Shown one piece after another: positions 54,347-64,000 of a stretch of DNA of 64,000 bases. Each line of letters opens with the position of its first letter. The stretch's first letter is position 1. Both the position numbers and the translations under genes were made by a program. The stretch is from Yponomeuta sedellus (lineage: Eukaryota > Arthropoda > Insecta > Lepidoptera > Yponomeutidae), in contig OW203732.1 of assembly GCA_934045075.1 (NCBI GenBank), positions 10,220,701-10,284,700 on the forward strand, given 5' to 3'. A model generated the notes under the pieces. The model saw only the letters and a program-made list of their open reading frames with translations, was not told the origin of the DNA and did no database searches.

Positions 54347-56255
54347 CAGTCGGCTTCTCCTCCTCCAAGAACAACTGGCTCAGGCTCCGCGACCAGGTCT
54401 CATCCGCGTCGAGGTCCGGGCAGATTTCTCCGCCGGAGGGCCGCGGGTGGCTGCAGGTCGGGGTGGTGTTCTCCGGTGCTTCCGGGTTGTTCGCCTTCGT
54501 GTCTCGACCGGCGTCTGGTGCATCACCTCTGGGGATGGGTGGGTCGTCGTCACGGGCGGCTTCCGCCGGGGGAGGTAGCTCGTTCCGGAAGCTGTTTCCC
54601 CGCCATCGGAACTTTACGTAAACGGAGCCGTAAAGATACGCGAGGCGGCGTTCACGCTTCACCATCAGTATGGCGATGTCTTCAGGAACACTGAACATGA
54701 AGAAGGTGTTCTCAGTCGTAACCACCTTCCCCGGTATCCATCGGTCCGCTTGAGCCCATTCATTTTGGTGACGAAGCATGCCGAAGATGACTTTTTTGGG
54801 TCGGTTACCGGGGATCAGAACGCCGCAGTTCACCCTCCGGGGTACATCCTCAGGTCTCACGACTATTAGTGTGTCCTCCGGCACGGTGATCTTGGCTACT
54901 TCTCCCTTTAGCCACTCAAAATCTTCCTTGTCGCTGTACCAAAAGCGAAGGTTCCCTTCGTAGATCATGGGTTTCCCTCGGAACACCCTGCCCTTGTGGC
55001 TGTTGTATAGCATTTCCTCGATTATCAGGTTTTCTATGGCGTTCAGCACCATATTGGCGTGGTCGCCCAGGGTGCCAGCGTTTTTGGTCGTGATGATGAG
55101 GGCCTTGTCCATTTTTGCTGCATCGGCATAGCTCGTGTCAGCCCGTAGCTTTTTATAGTCCCCCCGTGGAGAGATGGTCTCATCTAGGCGTGCCCGCTTC
55201 GATGGTCCTGCTCTCGGGTTGTCACAGGTTTGGGAAGTGGGCGGTACCGCTACCAGGTCTTGGGAACCGCTCGGTTTGGTGGGGTCCTTGTCTACCGCGG
55301 TGGTGTTCGACGTGGTGTCCACCGGTTTCCTGTAGTGGCGTACGGCCTTGCTTCCAAACTTGTCGTGGTCGTGCTTGCGCGGTTTGTTACGCGCGTAGCG
55401 CCTTCGTTTGGGACGGTGTTCGCCCTCCGTCAGCGGTTGAGGTGATGCCTTACCCCTAGAGGGGCCAGGTTCCTCCATCGCAGGCCGTCTGAACGGTTGG
55501 TTCTGGGGTTGGTTAGGTCGATATTCCTGCATCGTGCCCCAGCTGTTACTGATGCTGCGTAGACCCGGTGGTTCTTCCGTTTTGGTCGTCGGGTTCTTCG
55601 CTGCGGTTGGCGGTCGAGGTTGGTCGTTTGGGCGCCCCTGATCTCTTGCGCTTGGGTGCTTAACCCGTGGCGGGCAGCTCCTCGGTGCATTTGATCGAGG
55701 GCGATAATCTCCTGAGCCAGAGGCTCTTGGGGGCTCAACCCGGGGTGGGTGGCTCCTCGGAACGTCGGCCTTATTTCCCTGCTGTCTCGTCGAGCTTGGG
55801 TGCTTAACCCGAGATGGGCAGCTCCTCGGCTCTTCGAGAGCAGGTTGGACGTCGGCGGCGGACGATTGATGTCCTGCCGTGGTGGCTGTAACGGCTTGTC
55901 GTTCGCTCGTTACAGCAGTTGGCCTCTTGCGAGGCAGGTGGCCTTTGCCCCCCCCAGAATACGAGGGGCAGCCCGAGCGTTGCTCGGGGAGGGATTCTCC
56001 AGCGACGCTGGTACCCTCCTGGGGTAATACTTTTTTAGGTTCACCTTCCATGTTATGTTTTTTTCTGCATCCGGCAGAGCGGGGTCCTTGATGCGCCGAA
56101 GCGCCAAAAGATGGTGGTATGGGTAGGAATTGGGGGAAAGCGGGATGGGTAGGGAGTGCATGAAAGCAGGGAGTTCGACTGATTGTTTTTGTTGCATTTG
56201 TTTCTGAGGGAATCAAATCAATAACGGGTGGCAACCTCGGGAAGGTTAGTGCCAT
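54318..56255 (-). CDS. Non-LTR ORF1 protein
   Basis: 645 codons from the first ATG; a second in-frame ATG (MEGEPKKVLPQEG, about residue 69) may be the true start. The N-terminal half is low-complexity, rich in Pro, Ser, Arg and Lys (repeated 'PRSCPPRVKHPS'-like units). The C-terminal half (about 375-560) contains 'DTLIVVRPEDVPRRVNCGVL' and 'RWIPGKVVTTEN', a fold like that of DUF4780 in some arthropod non-LTR ORF1 proteins. No CCHC knuckles are visible. It would bind the element RNA as its packaging protein. The last 29 bases overlap ORF2. The frame is intact. Confidence 0.85.
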   Translation of the reverse strand: MALTFPRLPPVIDLIPSETNATKTISRTPCFHALPTHPAFPQFLPIPPSFGASAHQGPRSAGCRKKHNMEGEPKKVLPQEGTSVAGESLPEQRSGCPSYSGGGKGHLPRKRPTAVTSERQAVTATTAGHQSSAADVQPALEEPRSCPSRVKHPSSTRQQGNKADVPRSHPPRVEPPRASGSGDYRPRSNAPRSCPPRVKHPSARDQGRPNDQPRPPTAAKNPTTKTEEPPGLRSISNSWGTMQEYRPNQPQNQPFRRPAMEEPGPSRGKASPQPLTEGEHRPKRRRYARNKPRKHDHDKFGSKAVRHYRKPVDTTSNTTAVDKDPTKPSGSQDLVAVPPTSQTCDNPRAGPSKRARLDETISPRGDYKKLRADTSYADAAKMDKALIITTKNAGTLGDHANMVLNAIENLIIEEMLYNSHKGRVFRGKPMIYEGNLRFWYSDKEDFEWLKGEVAKITVPEDTLIVVRPEDVPRRVNCGVLIPGNRPKKVIFGMLRHQNEWAQADRWIPGKVVTTENTFFMFSVPEDIAILMVKRERRLAYLYGSVYVKFRWRGNSFRNELPPPAEAARDDDPPIPRGDAPDAGRDTKANNPEAPENTTPTCSHPRPSGGEICPDLDADETWSRSLSQLFLEEEKPTDGVFFTKNN

Positions 56256-56330
56256 CAGTCTTGTCTTGAGGGGTCATCACGAATAACGCTGCCCTCAAGG
56301 CCATTCTGCCAACTTATTGATTGGGATTTA

Positions 56331-58310
56331 TCAACAAGATAGGTGATTAGATTAGTGATTAGACATCTAATTCAAGGAACAGAGAAGCGGTGCAGGGTAA
56401 AAAAAAGAAAGCGCGGGAAAATTAAATTAGAATTAGACCCACCCCCACCCTAAGCTAGACCCATCCCGGCCTAGAATATTACCAGGGTTGAGTTTCATTA
56501 CACAACCATTTATCGTAAATTAGCTGACCCTACAAGCATTGTTCAGCCATATTAATTAGCCTACAACCTTAAAAATCCATGAAGCCGTTTCGAAGGAATT
56601 CGAAAAACTGTAACACGAGATTTTTATATATTAGATTATGACAATTATCTTCCTACTAGTTAATGTGGGTTATCGGCGTTGCAATGTGCATTGAATTGGC
56701 AAAGTTAACTTTAGATTGTAGTTCTATGAAACAGGGTCAACCCGCATCCGGCAAACCTGCGGGCGTGAGTAAGTTAGGCCCTCAGTTCCGGTTCAGTTCA
56801 GGTTCCAGTAGATATACGTTATCGATGTTTAGTCCTTAGTTTTACACACCTATGCAGCAAAGTAAAGCCGCACCAAATTTCAGCAAAGGTATGTCTACTA
56901 GGCAGGAATTTTATCAATTAAGATTTTAACGTAAGAAGATTTTAACGTCGAAAAAAAACTGAGAATTTAAAACTTTTTTTATTACGAGTTAAATTTATCG
57001 ATTCTGTGAGATAAAGCTCCAGTTCTTTTGCTGATTTTGTTATTAGTTTACTATGATCATTGTTGCTTAACTCAACAAGAAGATGAAAAAAAGAATCATT
57101 GGTACCTTTAATATTATTATCTTCGAAATCGCATTTTTGTCATTTTAAGGACTTGATTAAATCACATTTTTTTTTTTTAGGAAATTATCATGAATCTATT
57201 TAACATTTCACATGAATCGATTCTTAGATATTTGATCAAACCCGGTTTCAGCCAAATCCTTGCCACATATTTTATACACGGGTCACTTGCGTACGACCAA
57301 ATTCATAATTAAATAGAGCGTTAAGTATAACTCTCAAAGTTCACAATTTATTATAATTTAACAAGGATACTACAAATTAGAGAAGGGGTGAGTGTGCCGA
57401 GGCGTTAAGTGGTGGTTCGGGTGGGTGTTGGTTTAGGCTGGCGATCTGCCGCAAGCTCTTGACGTATTTGGTATGGAGCTAACGGTGTGCAAACAGAGGC
57501 CACTCCAGATCCGCAAACGTTCTCTGACGCCGCCGCCTCCGCTTCAGCCTCCAGCCCACTTTAGCGCATTATTAATCGCTTCTTAGCTCCGCGAAAAAAC
57601 AAACACTCATTATGTTCAAAAACTACCTACGTTCGCTATTTAATTGTAAAGGTGTAAGAGAAAAGCATTAATTCGCTGAACCATTTATCGTTAATTCAAC
57701 AAATAAATGCACAGTTGCGCAGTCGGCAGCGGCGTCATCAATATCGTTTGAATCAACTTGAGTTAAAAACAGGTGAGCAAATATTTCATCGGCTACGAGA
57801 GGACTCGAGCGGGTTTCGTGCATTCGATTTCAGTCCCATCAATTGTAATGATGCAGTAAGCTGTTTCACATATCCCATTCCAATCTATTTTGAACTAGGT
57901 ATCAGTTGGATTTCAGGTGAACAGTCGACTGCACGTCAACATTACACGCGTGTGACAAATATTGATAAAATCACTGAATAAAGTATCTTATATTTCCAAC
58001 TATAAAAGTTACTTTAATTTTAAATGTATATTTTATACAACCGTGTTAATATTATTTAAGATTGAGAACCGACCATTTAGTTTGTAATTGAAGTTCAATT
58101 AGTTATTCAATACCAACTGATGCCAATACCTAGGTATATCCTTTCGTTATTAACAAAAAGTTATTCTTTGTGATGTTTAGAGTTATTCACCAATTTATTT
58201 ATTCAATCATATCTTTATCGGTTACGATAAATAATAAAATGAAACCTGCTAAGATAAATAATGATTACTTGATAATATTTTTTGAAAGACTCCTGTTTGA
58301 CAGAATATAT
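56331..58310. other. Intergenic DNA, nothing firmly recognised
   Basis: 57,400-57,590 is somewhat GC-rich. An 88-codon plus-strand frame at 57,715-57,981 has no domain I recognise. Confidence 0.45.
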
Positions 58311-58311
58311 T

Positions 58312-58449
58312 TGTGATTGGCCAAGATGCCATATTGTTTTGAGCTAGGAGGGGTTTCAGGCAGGTTATAAAAGCAGATAACATTTAGTAGCCTGGATTAT
58401 TATTTTTGGTTGTATTCTCCCTGGGAGCCTGATCCTGAGCCATGTAAGT
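58312..58449 (+). promoter_or_regulatory. Possible TATA promoter with a short first exon
   Basis: An inverted CCAAT box (gattggccaa, 58,315) and TTATAAAAG (58,365-58,373) precede by about 70 bp a consensus donor, cat|gtaagt (58,444). This arrangement suits a short untranslated first exon of a plus-strand gene whose coding exons would lie beyond, but none was found downstream in the window. Confidence 0.3.
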
Positions 58450-59354
58450 TATGTACTTCGTTCCAAAATTGTTTACTTATTGTGTTTTAAATATTGTGTT
58501 TCTCCTCTAAATCTGTTTTAATTTATTGTTTTATGTGTGGTGTGGAATTGTGCTTTTTGAAACCATTATACCGTTACAGTTGATTTATTTGCTGTTTTAT
58601 TTGCTGTTTCCTCAGAATAGTTAAACAAATTTACAGATCACAATATAATGTAGGTAGGCTAATAGAAATGCATACTTAATAAAATTTCAATTGTATTTAC
58701 TTCTAGATATTTGTCTATACAACATTTAGTGCAAATACTTAGCTTTCCGAATTCACTGTCAGTATCTATTTGCTCTTTCATAAGATTATCATATTACATT
58801 ACTAAAGTCAGCTTTCTAATTAACATGCTTTTGTAAAAAAGTAAGGTTAGCTTTCATAATGCTCTCTATTATTTCTTCCAATCTCACACGTGCATTGTAT
58901 TCAGTTACGTAATGGGCGGATTAAAAACAATTTTTTTTTATGTAAAGGTCGACTTGTTGTTGACTGTAGGGCTACACTTGTAAATATTTCGTGTATCAAA
59001 GGCGGGATTCGCATTGCTCTCTAATCCCGGGGCACGTTTATCTCATTAATCACAGCAATCTGATTCATTTGAGTAACACTAATCCAATTAGTGAAGGGAA
59101 AATAACGCATCTTCCTTCTTATTATTTTTTCCCTTTCTTCGGGCAGTGTTTCTTCGGTACTGTTTCTGAACTAATAATTAAAATTCTATCAATTTGCTTT
59201 TTCATATTTCTCTCGAAAATTGGTGTCGACGTATTTATAGTAAAATAGAATTTTCATTATTGAAAACCAAGAATCAAAAAGCAGTAATTTAAGAAGGTTC
59301 TGCAGTAAGATACCAGATTATATAAATAAGTATTTATTAAATTTTCCTGCATTA
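58450..59354. other. AT-rich DNA, nothing recognised
   Basis: If the promoter at 58.37 kb is real this is intron. No exon could be supported. Confidence 0.4.
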
Positions 59355-59475
59355 AAGTGTAGCCAATATGTTTATCCAGAGTATCAGCTAACTCCATACC
59401 AAATTTTATTAAAATCGCTCCAGCCGTTAAGACGTGAAGAGGTACCAAACATACACACTTACAACGTTTCATCCA
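59355..59475. repeat. Dispersed repeat, relative of 26,178-26,395
   Basis: 'ctccataccaaattttatta', 'taagacgtgaagaggtacc' and 'aaacatacacacttacaac' match. Confidence 0.7.
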
Positions 59476-59555
59476 AAATAACAAAACAAAAAAGTATATA
59501 CATATTATAATATACTTAATATTATTTAGTGTGATGCGATGTACATACACGTACC

Positions 59556-59672
59556 GACTATTACTATTACTTTTAGTAATAAGACCGCCAATTGTACCTT
59601 AATCTGTATCTTCTTATTTTCTAAATTGTAATTCTTGGTGTGCAATAAAGTATATTCATTTCATTTCATATT
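59556..59672 (+). repeat. LINE/SINE 3' tail
   Basis: 'acttttagtaataagaccgcc' and 'ttggtgtgcaataaagtata' match the tail family. Confidence 0.7.
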
Positions 59673-59705
59673 CTTCATGCAATCCACTCCATCCAAAGGT
59701 GGAAT

Positions 59706-60250
59706 AGTAGATTGCTTAACGAGGGTAGAAAGAATCACTTCCCGAGGTATTTAGACGGCTATAGTCCGAGTAGGAATTGATTCTTTTACCCGTGTTGAAC
59801 ACTCTACTTTTCATTTCGAATATGAGGAAAATAAAAACTCATTTTTAATACATATTCTCAAATCTTAGCATAAAGATTATTTCCTATTTTATGAATTCCG
59901 TCACAGATACTATAACAGATTAGTACCGGCCAATTTAAGTAGACTTTTTAAATTTTAAATATGGAACGCGTCTTATTCCGATCAAAGAAGTTTGCGCTAA
60001 ATTCACACTGGCTGTTTAGAAACTCACATGGCCGCAGCATTTTTTTTAATTGTTTGGTTTTTTTTAAAAGCCTATTTATTACAAAAACTCTTCACAACTG
60101 ACAGTATAGTTCTATTTTTAAAGTTCATTCCCGCCCTTAGGTGGGAAGTAATTTGTATGAGTTTTTCCCTCCCTGTGGAGGGAAGCAGCATTTTCCACCC
60201 AATAATCAGATCAAAACAACACTACTTTCCGAGTATGAGAAATGAAAAAG
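59706..60250 (+). mobile_element. Foldback-ended element, copy 1 (left arm of a large inverted repeat)
   Basis: It starts 'agtagattgcttaacgaggg', which pairs imperfectly with '...acccgtgttgaacactctact' about 110 bp on (subterminal inverted repeats). About 430 bp of noncoding DNA follow, ending 'ccgagtatgagaaatg'. The whole segment is matched in inverse orientation at 63,471-63,987. Confidence 0.85.
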
Positions 60251-60261
60251 ATCTATCTAAG

Positions 60262-60366
60262 GGATAAGACCGTCAATTGTACTCGTATAACATTACTTAG
60301 ATTTAAATAACATAGTTGTATTCTTTTCTCTGATTGTCAATAAAGTAGTGTTTTCTATCTATCTAT
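60262..60366 (+). repeat. LINE/SINE 3' tail
   Basis: 'gggataagaccgtcaattgt', 'gtcaataaagtagtg' and a GATA-type end. Confidence 0.65.
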
Positions 60367-60483
60367 GTTTTTTTTTTATTATATAGTACCTATTTGAGCA
60401 AGTTCTGGTTATTCCAGTTAGGGTAAGGTCAGTAGCGGCGTTAGGGTAGGGCGCGGTAGGGCGACCGCCCAGGGCGCCGGGAA

Positions 60484-60510
60484 CAAAGGGGCGCCGCAGG
60501 CGCCCCTTTG
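60484..60510. repeat. Perfect 12-bp GC-rich palindrome, 3-base loop
   Basis: Arms 60484-60495/60499-60510 (caaaggggcgcc and its complement), loop gca. It is surrounded by 'gggcg'-rich sequence that may be the end of a hAT-like element. Confidence 0.85.
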
Positions 60511-60567
60511 TGAACGCCGTTTATATATTTATATCTACTTAAATTCCCTAAATTTCCCTAAATTGTC

Positions 60568-60613
60568 CCGGCATGGGTGGAATTTTTGGCCTCTAAATAG
60601 GTTTTTTAAAAAT
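60568..60613 (+). mobile_element. tRNA-SINE 3' fragment
   Basis: 'cccggcatgggtggaatttt' and 'ggcctctaaataggtttttt' are the end of the 18,112 family. Similar pieces lie at 61,788-61,822 and 61,912-61,965. Confidence 0.7.
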
Positions 60614-61017
60614 TTGTTTGTTTAAACACCGCTATATTGGTACAAACTATTCCAGAGGTGATACTACTCGTTAATAAACGAACAACTTTTACTACGGCAC
60701 CAATCCCGAAATCGCGTAAAGAACAGTGTTTTCATAGAAATGTGCAATATTTACACAAAATATATGACATTCGATGAGCATTGAGCTTCTCCAGAAAAAA
60801 AAATCGAGGTTGAATTTTTCAACTGTCTTTTAGATTCTACGCTAATTTCCATTAATGAAAGATTTGAACAGTTAAATAAGTACTCGGAATCATGGCCTTT
60901 TTTGTGTAATATTAAACAGATTCCGGAAAAAAGCTGTGCGTATTAAACTGTCTGTATTTCGAGGATGCGTGGAGGTATCAAGCTGACATTTGAACTATAT
61001 ACTCAAGTCTCTCTCTC

Positions 61018-61510
61018 TCTTCATTGGAACTTTAACTCCTAGCGGAGCATCGGGCCTCAACCACAGATTTCCATTTCTGACGGTGGTTCGCGGCAGCTTC
61101 AAATTCAGGCCAGCTAGTGCTGATCGACTTGGCCTCTTGGTTTATTGATCAGTTCCTGGTGGTCCTTGGCCGCCCCCTCTTTCGGCTGCCCAATGGGGTA
61201 TACGTAAGTGCTTGTCTGGTCAGGCATCTCTTGTCGCGCCGTAGTGCGCCATTTCCTATCCAGGATTTCTAGGTGGACTGGTATCTGATTGGAACACTTC
61301 CAGAGGTTCTGGTTCCGTGTTCTTTGTGGCCAGAATTTCCCTAGTATCTGCCTGAGACATTGGTTAATAAATACCTGGAGCCCGTGTGAGATGTCTGAAT
61401 GCACGAACCAGGACTCGGAACCATACAAGAGAACCTATTTTACGTTGGAGTTGAAAACTCGTATCTTCGAACAACGCGAAAGCTGCCCTGATCCCCGAAA
61501 GTGTTTGAGT
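61018..61510 (-). pseudogene. LINE reverse transcriptase C-terminal fragment
   Basis: The minus strand reads LYGSESWFVHSD in effect (MYGSESWFVHSDISHGLQVF), then 'INQCLRQILGKFWPQRTRNQ' and 'IPVHLEILDRKWRTTARQEM', the familiar post-RT region of RTE/Nimb-like insect LINEs. Frames break on both sides and no catalytic motif is left. Confidence 0.8.
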
Positions 61511-62082
61511 TGGGCATAGTCCCATAACGTCTAAAGTCCCATAGAGTTGTAAAAAAATCAAACTGCTAAGTTTATGTAAAAAAAAGATTGTATCGAAAGC
61601 GCATTCTATGAGAGAGAGAGAGAAATAAGTTCGAAGGCGCGAGTAAAATAAGGAGGAGGGGGGCGCCGTATGAATCTTGCCCAGGGCGCTGGTAGTGCTA
61701 AAACTGGCACTGGGTAAGGCTATTTCGCTTATACGATATGAAAATGACAAATCTAATGGAGAACGTTTTGACAAAATTTCTAGTAAATATGGGTGAAATT
61801 TTTAGCCTCTAAATAGGTTTTTAAATTTGTTCTAGTAAATAGCTAAGAGTAAGTTTCATTCCCTTTTTTTCCGTTGGTTTTACCAACAAGCTATATAATT
61901 ATATTATTTTTAATGCACTAACCCGTGCTAAGGACAATTTTAGCCTCTAAATAGGTTTTTTAAAAGCTATATAATACTGTTACTTACGAACCTTTGGCTT
62001 GGGTATGTCTCGGGGCGGTTTACTCGATAGTTAATTTTAGTTTGTATTCTTGCGTGTGTGTCGATATCTACACTTGTAAGTC

Positions 62083-62178
62083 CTCCTACAGGTCTTTTCC
62101 TGCATCACAGGAAGGGTCTTTTCCTGCATCGTAGGAAGGATAGGCCATACTCCACCATGGGGGAGTCCGGGTTGGTTG
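62083..62178 (-). mobile_element. 5S-derived SINE, 3' fragment with internal duplication
   Basis: 'aggccatactccaccatggg' and 'gtccgggttggt' match the family. The 'ggtcttttcctgcatc.caggaagg' segment is present twice in tandem. Confidence 0.7.
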
Positions 62179-62238
62179 TGTGTGTGTACATAGTTCTGAT
62201 CTGGACATTTTTGACTAATACATTGCCAAATTACATAT

Positions 62239-62933
62239 AAACAGCTACAAGCAAGTTCCATCATCCAACCATCCAAGTGGTGGTTACTTATAATAATAAA
62301 CAGCTATGAGTATGTTTCGTCAACGTGGTGGTTACTTCTAATAATAAACAGATGAAAGTTAGTTTAATCAACGTGGTGGTTACTTATATAATAATAAACA
62401 GCTATGAGTATGTTTCGTCAACGTGGTAGTTACTTCTTATAATAAACAGCAATGAGTATGTTAGTTTTAATGTTCTATTATTAAAATAAACTGGTGGTTT
62501 ATTTTAATAATAGCCAGCTAAAAGTAAGATTAATCTACGTGGTAGTTAAATATAATTATAAACAGATAAAAGTAAGTTTCATCAACGTGGTCGTTGATTA
62601 TATTAACAAGGAGCTAAAAACTCATTTTTTTCCTCTGTGCTAAAAGTAAGTTTTAGCAGCGGTGGTTGTTGATATTTTTTTTTTATATTCCCACAAATCT
62701 AGCAGAGTTAAGACATAATAATAAACAGTTAAAAGTAGGTTTCATCAAGGTAGTAGTTAACTGTAATAATAAAGAGATAAATGTACGTTTCATCAACGTG
62801 GTGGTTAATTATATTAACAAAGAGCTAAAAGCTCCTTTTTTCCTCTGTGGTAAAAGAAAGTTTTATCAACGGTGGTTACGTATAATAATAAACAGCTAAA
62901 AGTAAGTTTCATCATAGTGGTGGTTATTTATAA
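62239..62933. repeat. Degenerate minisatellite, ~50-58-bp unit, about 12 copies
   Basis: The unit is 'aataataaacagctaaaagt' + 'aagtttcatcaacgtggtgg' + 'ttactta', with insertions in some copies ('ctccttttttcctctgtgg'). A perfect 17-bp palindrome (62475-62491/62497-62513, loop tggtg) lies inside. Noncoding. Confidence 0.9.
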
Positions 62934-63470
62934 TGACCGGGACACTCGCGTCTCATATCTGCGCGTGTGAAAAACTACATCTGCCCTATTCAATTCGGTG
63001 AATAGGATATGATGGTCCAACAACCTCTAGCATAGATACTTGTCTACTTACAATATGTTGCTATTTAGTACATATATCGTTTATCAAGCAAGCGTGTATT
63101 GTGTTGTAATCGTACTGATTACAATAGAATTATTATCGTCATAGTTAGGCTAATTTGGGGATAAGCAACCGTCGTGTATTAGATATATACGCATTGTACC
63201 GTAATATTAAATTATATAAAGTTTTAGGTCACGTAAAAACCTATTTGCACATTTTATTTTAAAAATTTGGCGACTTTCAATTGTTATTTCATTACATAAG
63301 TAAAAACTTTAAATGGGATCTTCTTAACTCGGTCAGATAGATAAATTTACTACCAACAAAAAGATGTATTGTCATGGCAGCCATCACTATTACGCTGATA
63401 TGCCACTCTTATCTCCAATTATTAACTTTTACTTTTATTCAAACCTTGAAATCATGATAAAAATCATATT
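62934..63470. other. AT-rich DNA, nothing recognised
   Basis: No supported feature. Confidence 0.45.
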
Positions 63471-63987
63471 TTCATTTCTTATACTCGGAAAGTAGTGTTG
63501 TTTTGATCTGATTATTGGGTGGAAAATGCCGCTTCCCTCCCTACAAAAAAACTCATACAAATTACTTCCCACCTAAGGGCCGGAATGAACTTTAAAAATA
63601 GAACTACTGTCAGTTGTGAAGAGTTTCATCTAAAAAAAAGTATTTAAAAAAAATGCTGCGGCCATGTGTGCTTCTGAACAGCCAGTGTGAACTTAGCGCA
63701 AACTTCTTTGAGCGGAATAAGCCGCAACGATGACGCGGTGAGTTCCATATTTAAAATTTAAAAAGTCGACATCATTTGGCGGGATACTAATCTGTTATTA
63801 TCTGTGACGAAATTAAAAAAAATAGGTGATCATCTTTTATGCTAAGATTTTAATATTAAAAATGAGTTTTTATTTACCTCATATTCGAAATAAAAAGTAG
63901 AGTGTTTAACACGGGTAAAAGAATCAATTCCTACTCGGACTATAGCCGCGGGAATTGATTCTTTCCACCCTCGTTAAACAATCTACT
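63471..63987 (-). mobile_element. Foldback-ended element, copy 2 (right arm of a large inverted repeat)
   Basis: In reverse complement it follows 59,706-60,250 over its full length with moderate divergence and small gaps, starting 'agtagattgtttaacgaggg' at 63,987. Confidence 0.85.
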
Positions 63988-64000
63988 ATTATTACAGTAC

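Larger units (their letters stand above)
50230..56330 (-). mobile_element. Non-LTR retrotransposon, two ORFs, RNase H-bearing (I/LOA-like)
   Basis: About 6 kb on the minus strand: short 5' UTR, ORF1, ORF2 overlapping by 29 bases, and a 3' UTR ending near 'ttaattctttattgcac' (about 50,210-50,230). The outer ends are approximate; no target duplication was found. The order of endonuclease, RT, RNase H and C-terminal CCHC knuckle fits the I/LOA/R1 group. Placement in LOA rests on the RNase H and on the ORF1 type and is tentative. Confidence 0.9.

Noticed and set aside
62239..62933. CRISPR-like repeat and spacer pattern
   Set aside because: The 'spacers' are themselves repeated and degenerate; it is a minisatellite.

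Overview
The window is a piece of insect nuclear genome, most likely a moth or butterfly. The DNA is AT-rich, the one host gene has phase-matched GT-AG introns, and the rest is packed with repeat families that I associate with Lepidoptera: tRNA- and 5S-rRNA-headed SINEs, 3' tails with a '...aataaaga' end, a CsRn1/Kabuki-type Ty3/gypsy element and TTATATATTA-ended MITEs. No bacterial, organellar or free-virus gene was seen. The species assignment is inference.

Layout. 1-6.7 kb: 5S-derived SINEs, old LINE remnants and a GC-rich retroposon fragment. 6.7-8.0 kb: a mariner element whose transposase carries one frameshift. 8.4-14.7 kb: a complete, very young Ty3/gypsy element on the minus strand (LTRs differ at 2 of 294 positions), inserted into the end of a MITE; its integrase has Glu where the first catalytic Asp is expected. 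14.7-26.2 kb: MITE, SINE and LINE-tail debris in AT-rich DNA, with one possible DEG/ENaC-like exon on the minus strand. 26.4-35.2 kb: the main host gene, a five-coding-exon leucine-rich-repeat, probably GPI-anchored surface protein of chaoptin type (1232 residues by my model). Its first intron carries four decayed tandem copies of its own first coding exon. Its last intron holds a foldback element and two SINEs, one ending about 33 bp before the last splice acceptor. 35.2-50 kb: intergenic DNA with MITEs, SINEs, a 60-bp tandem repeat and many short-loop palindromes. 50.2-56.3 kb: a two-ORF non-LTR retrotransposon (minus strand; endonuclease, RT, RNase H), broken in the RT domain by a 271-bp poly(A)-tailed insertion with a 5-bp target duplication. 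56.3-64 kb: intergenic DNA, a possible TATA promoter, a pair of ~530-bp inverted repeats, a LINE remnant and a minisatellite.

The most unusual signal is a recurring class of short inverted duplications. At two unrelated loci (38.6 and 43.6 kb) two palindromes lie back to back and share the same 4-base loop, giving A-L-A'-B-L-B'. A relative at 16.9 kb still has the plain form, with the complement of L between A and B'. A third event, inside a 5S-SINE at 21.5 kb, can be polarised against intact copies in the same window. These look like template-switch scars, or possibly fold-back assembly artefacts; raw reads would decide.

The LRR gene is the only confident host gene. The other coding regions belong to transposable elements.
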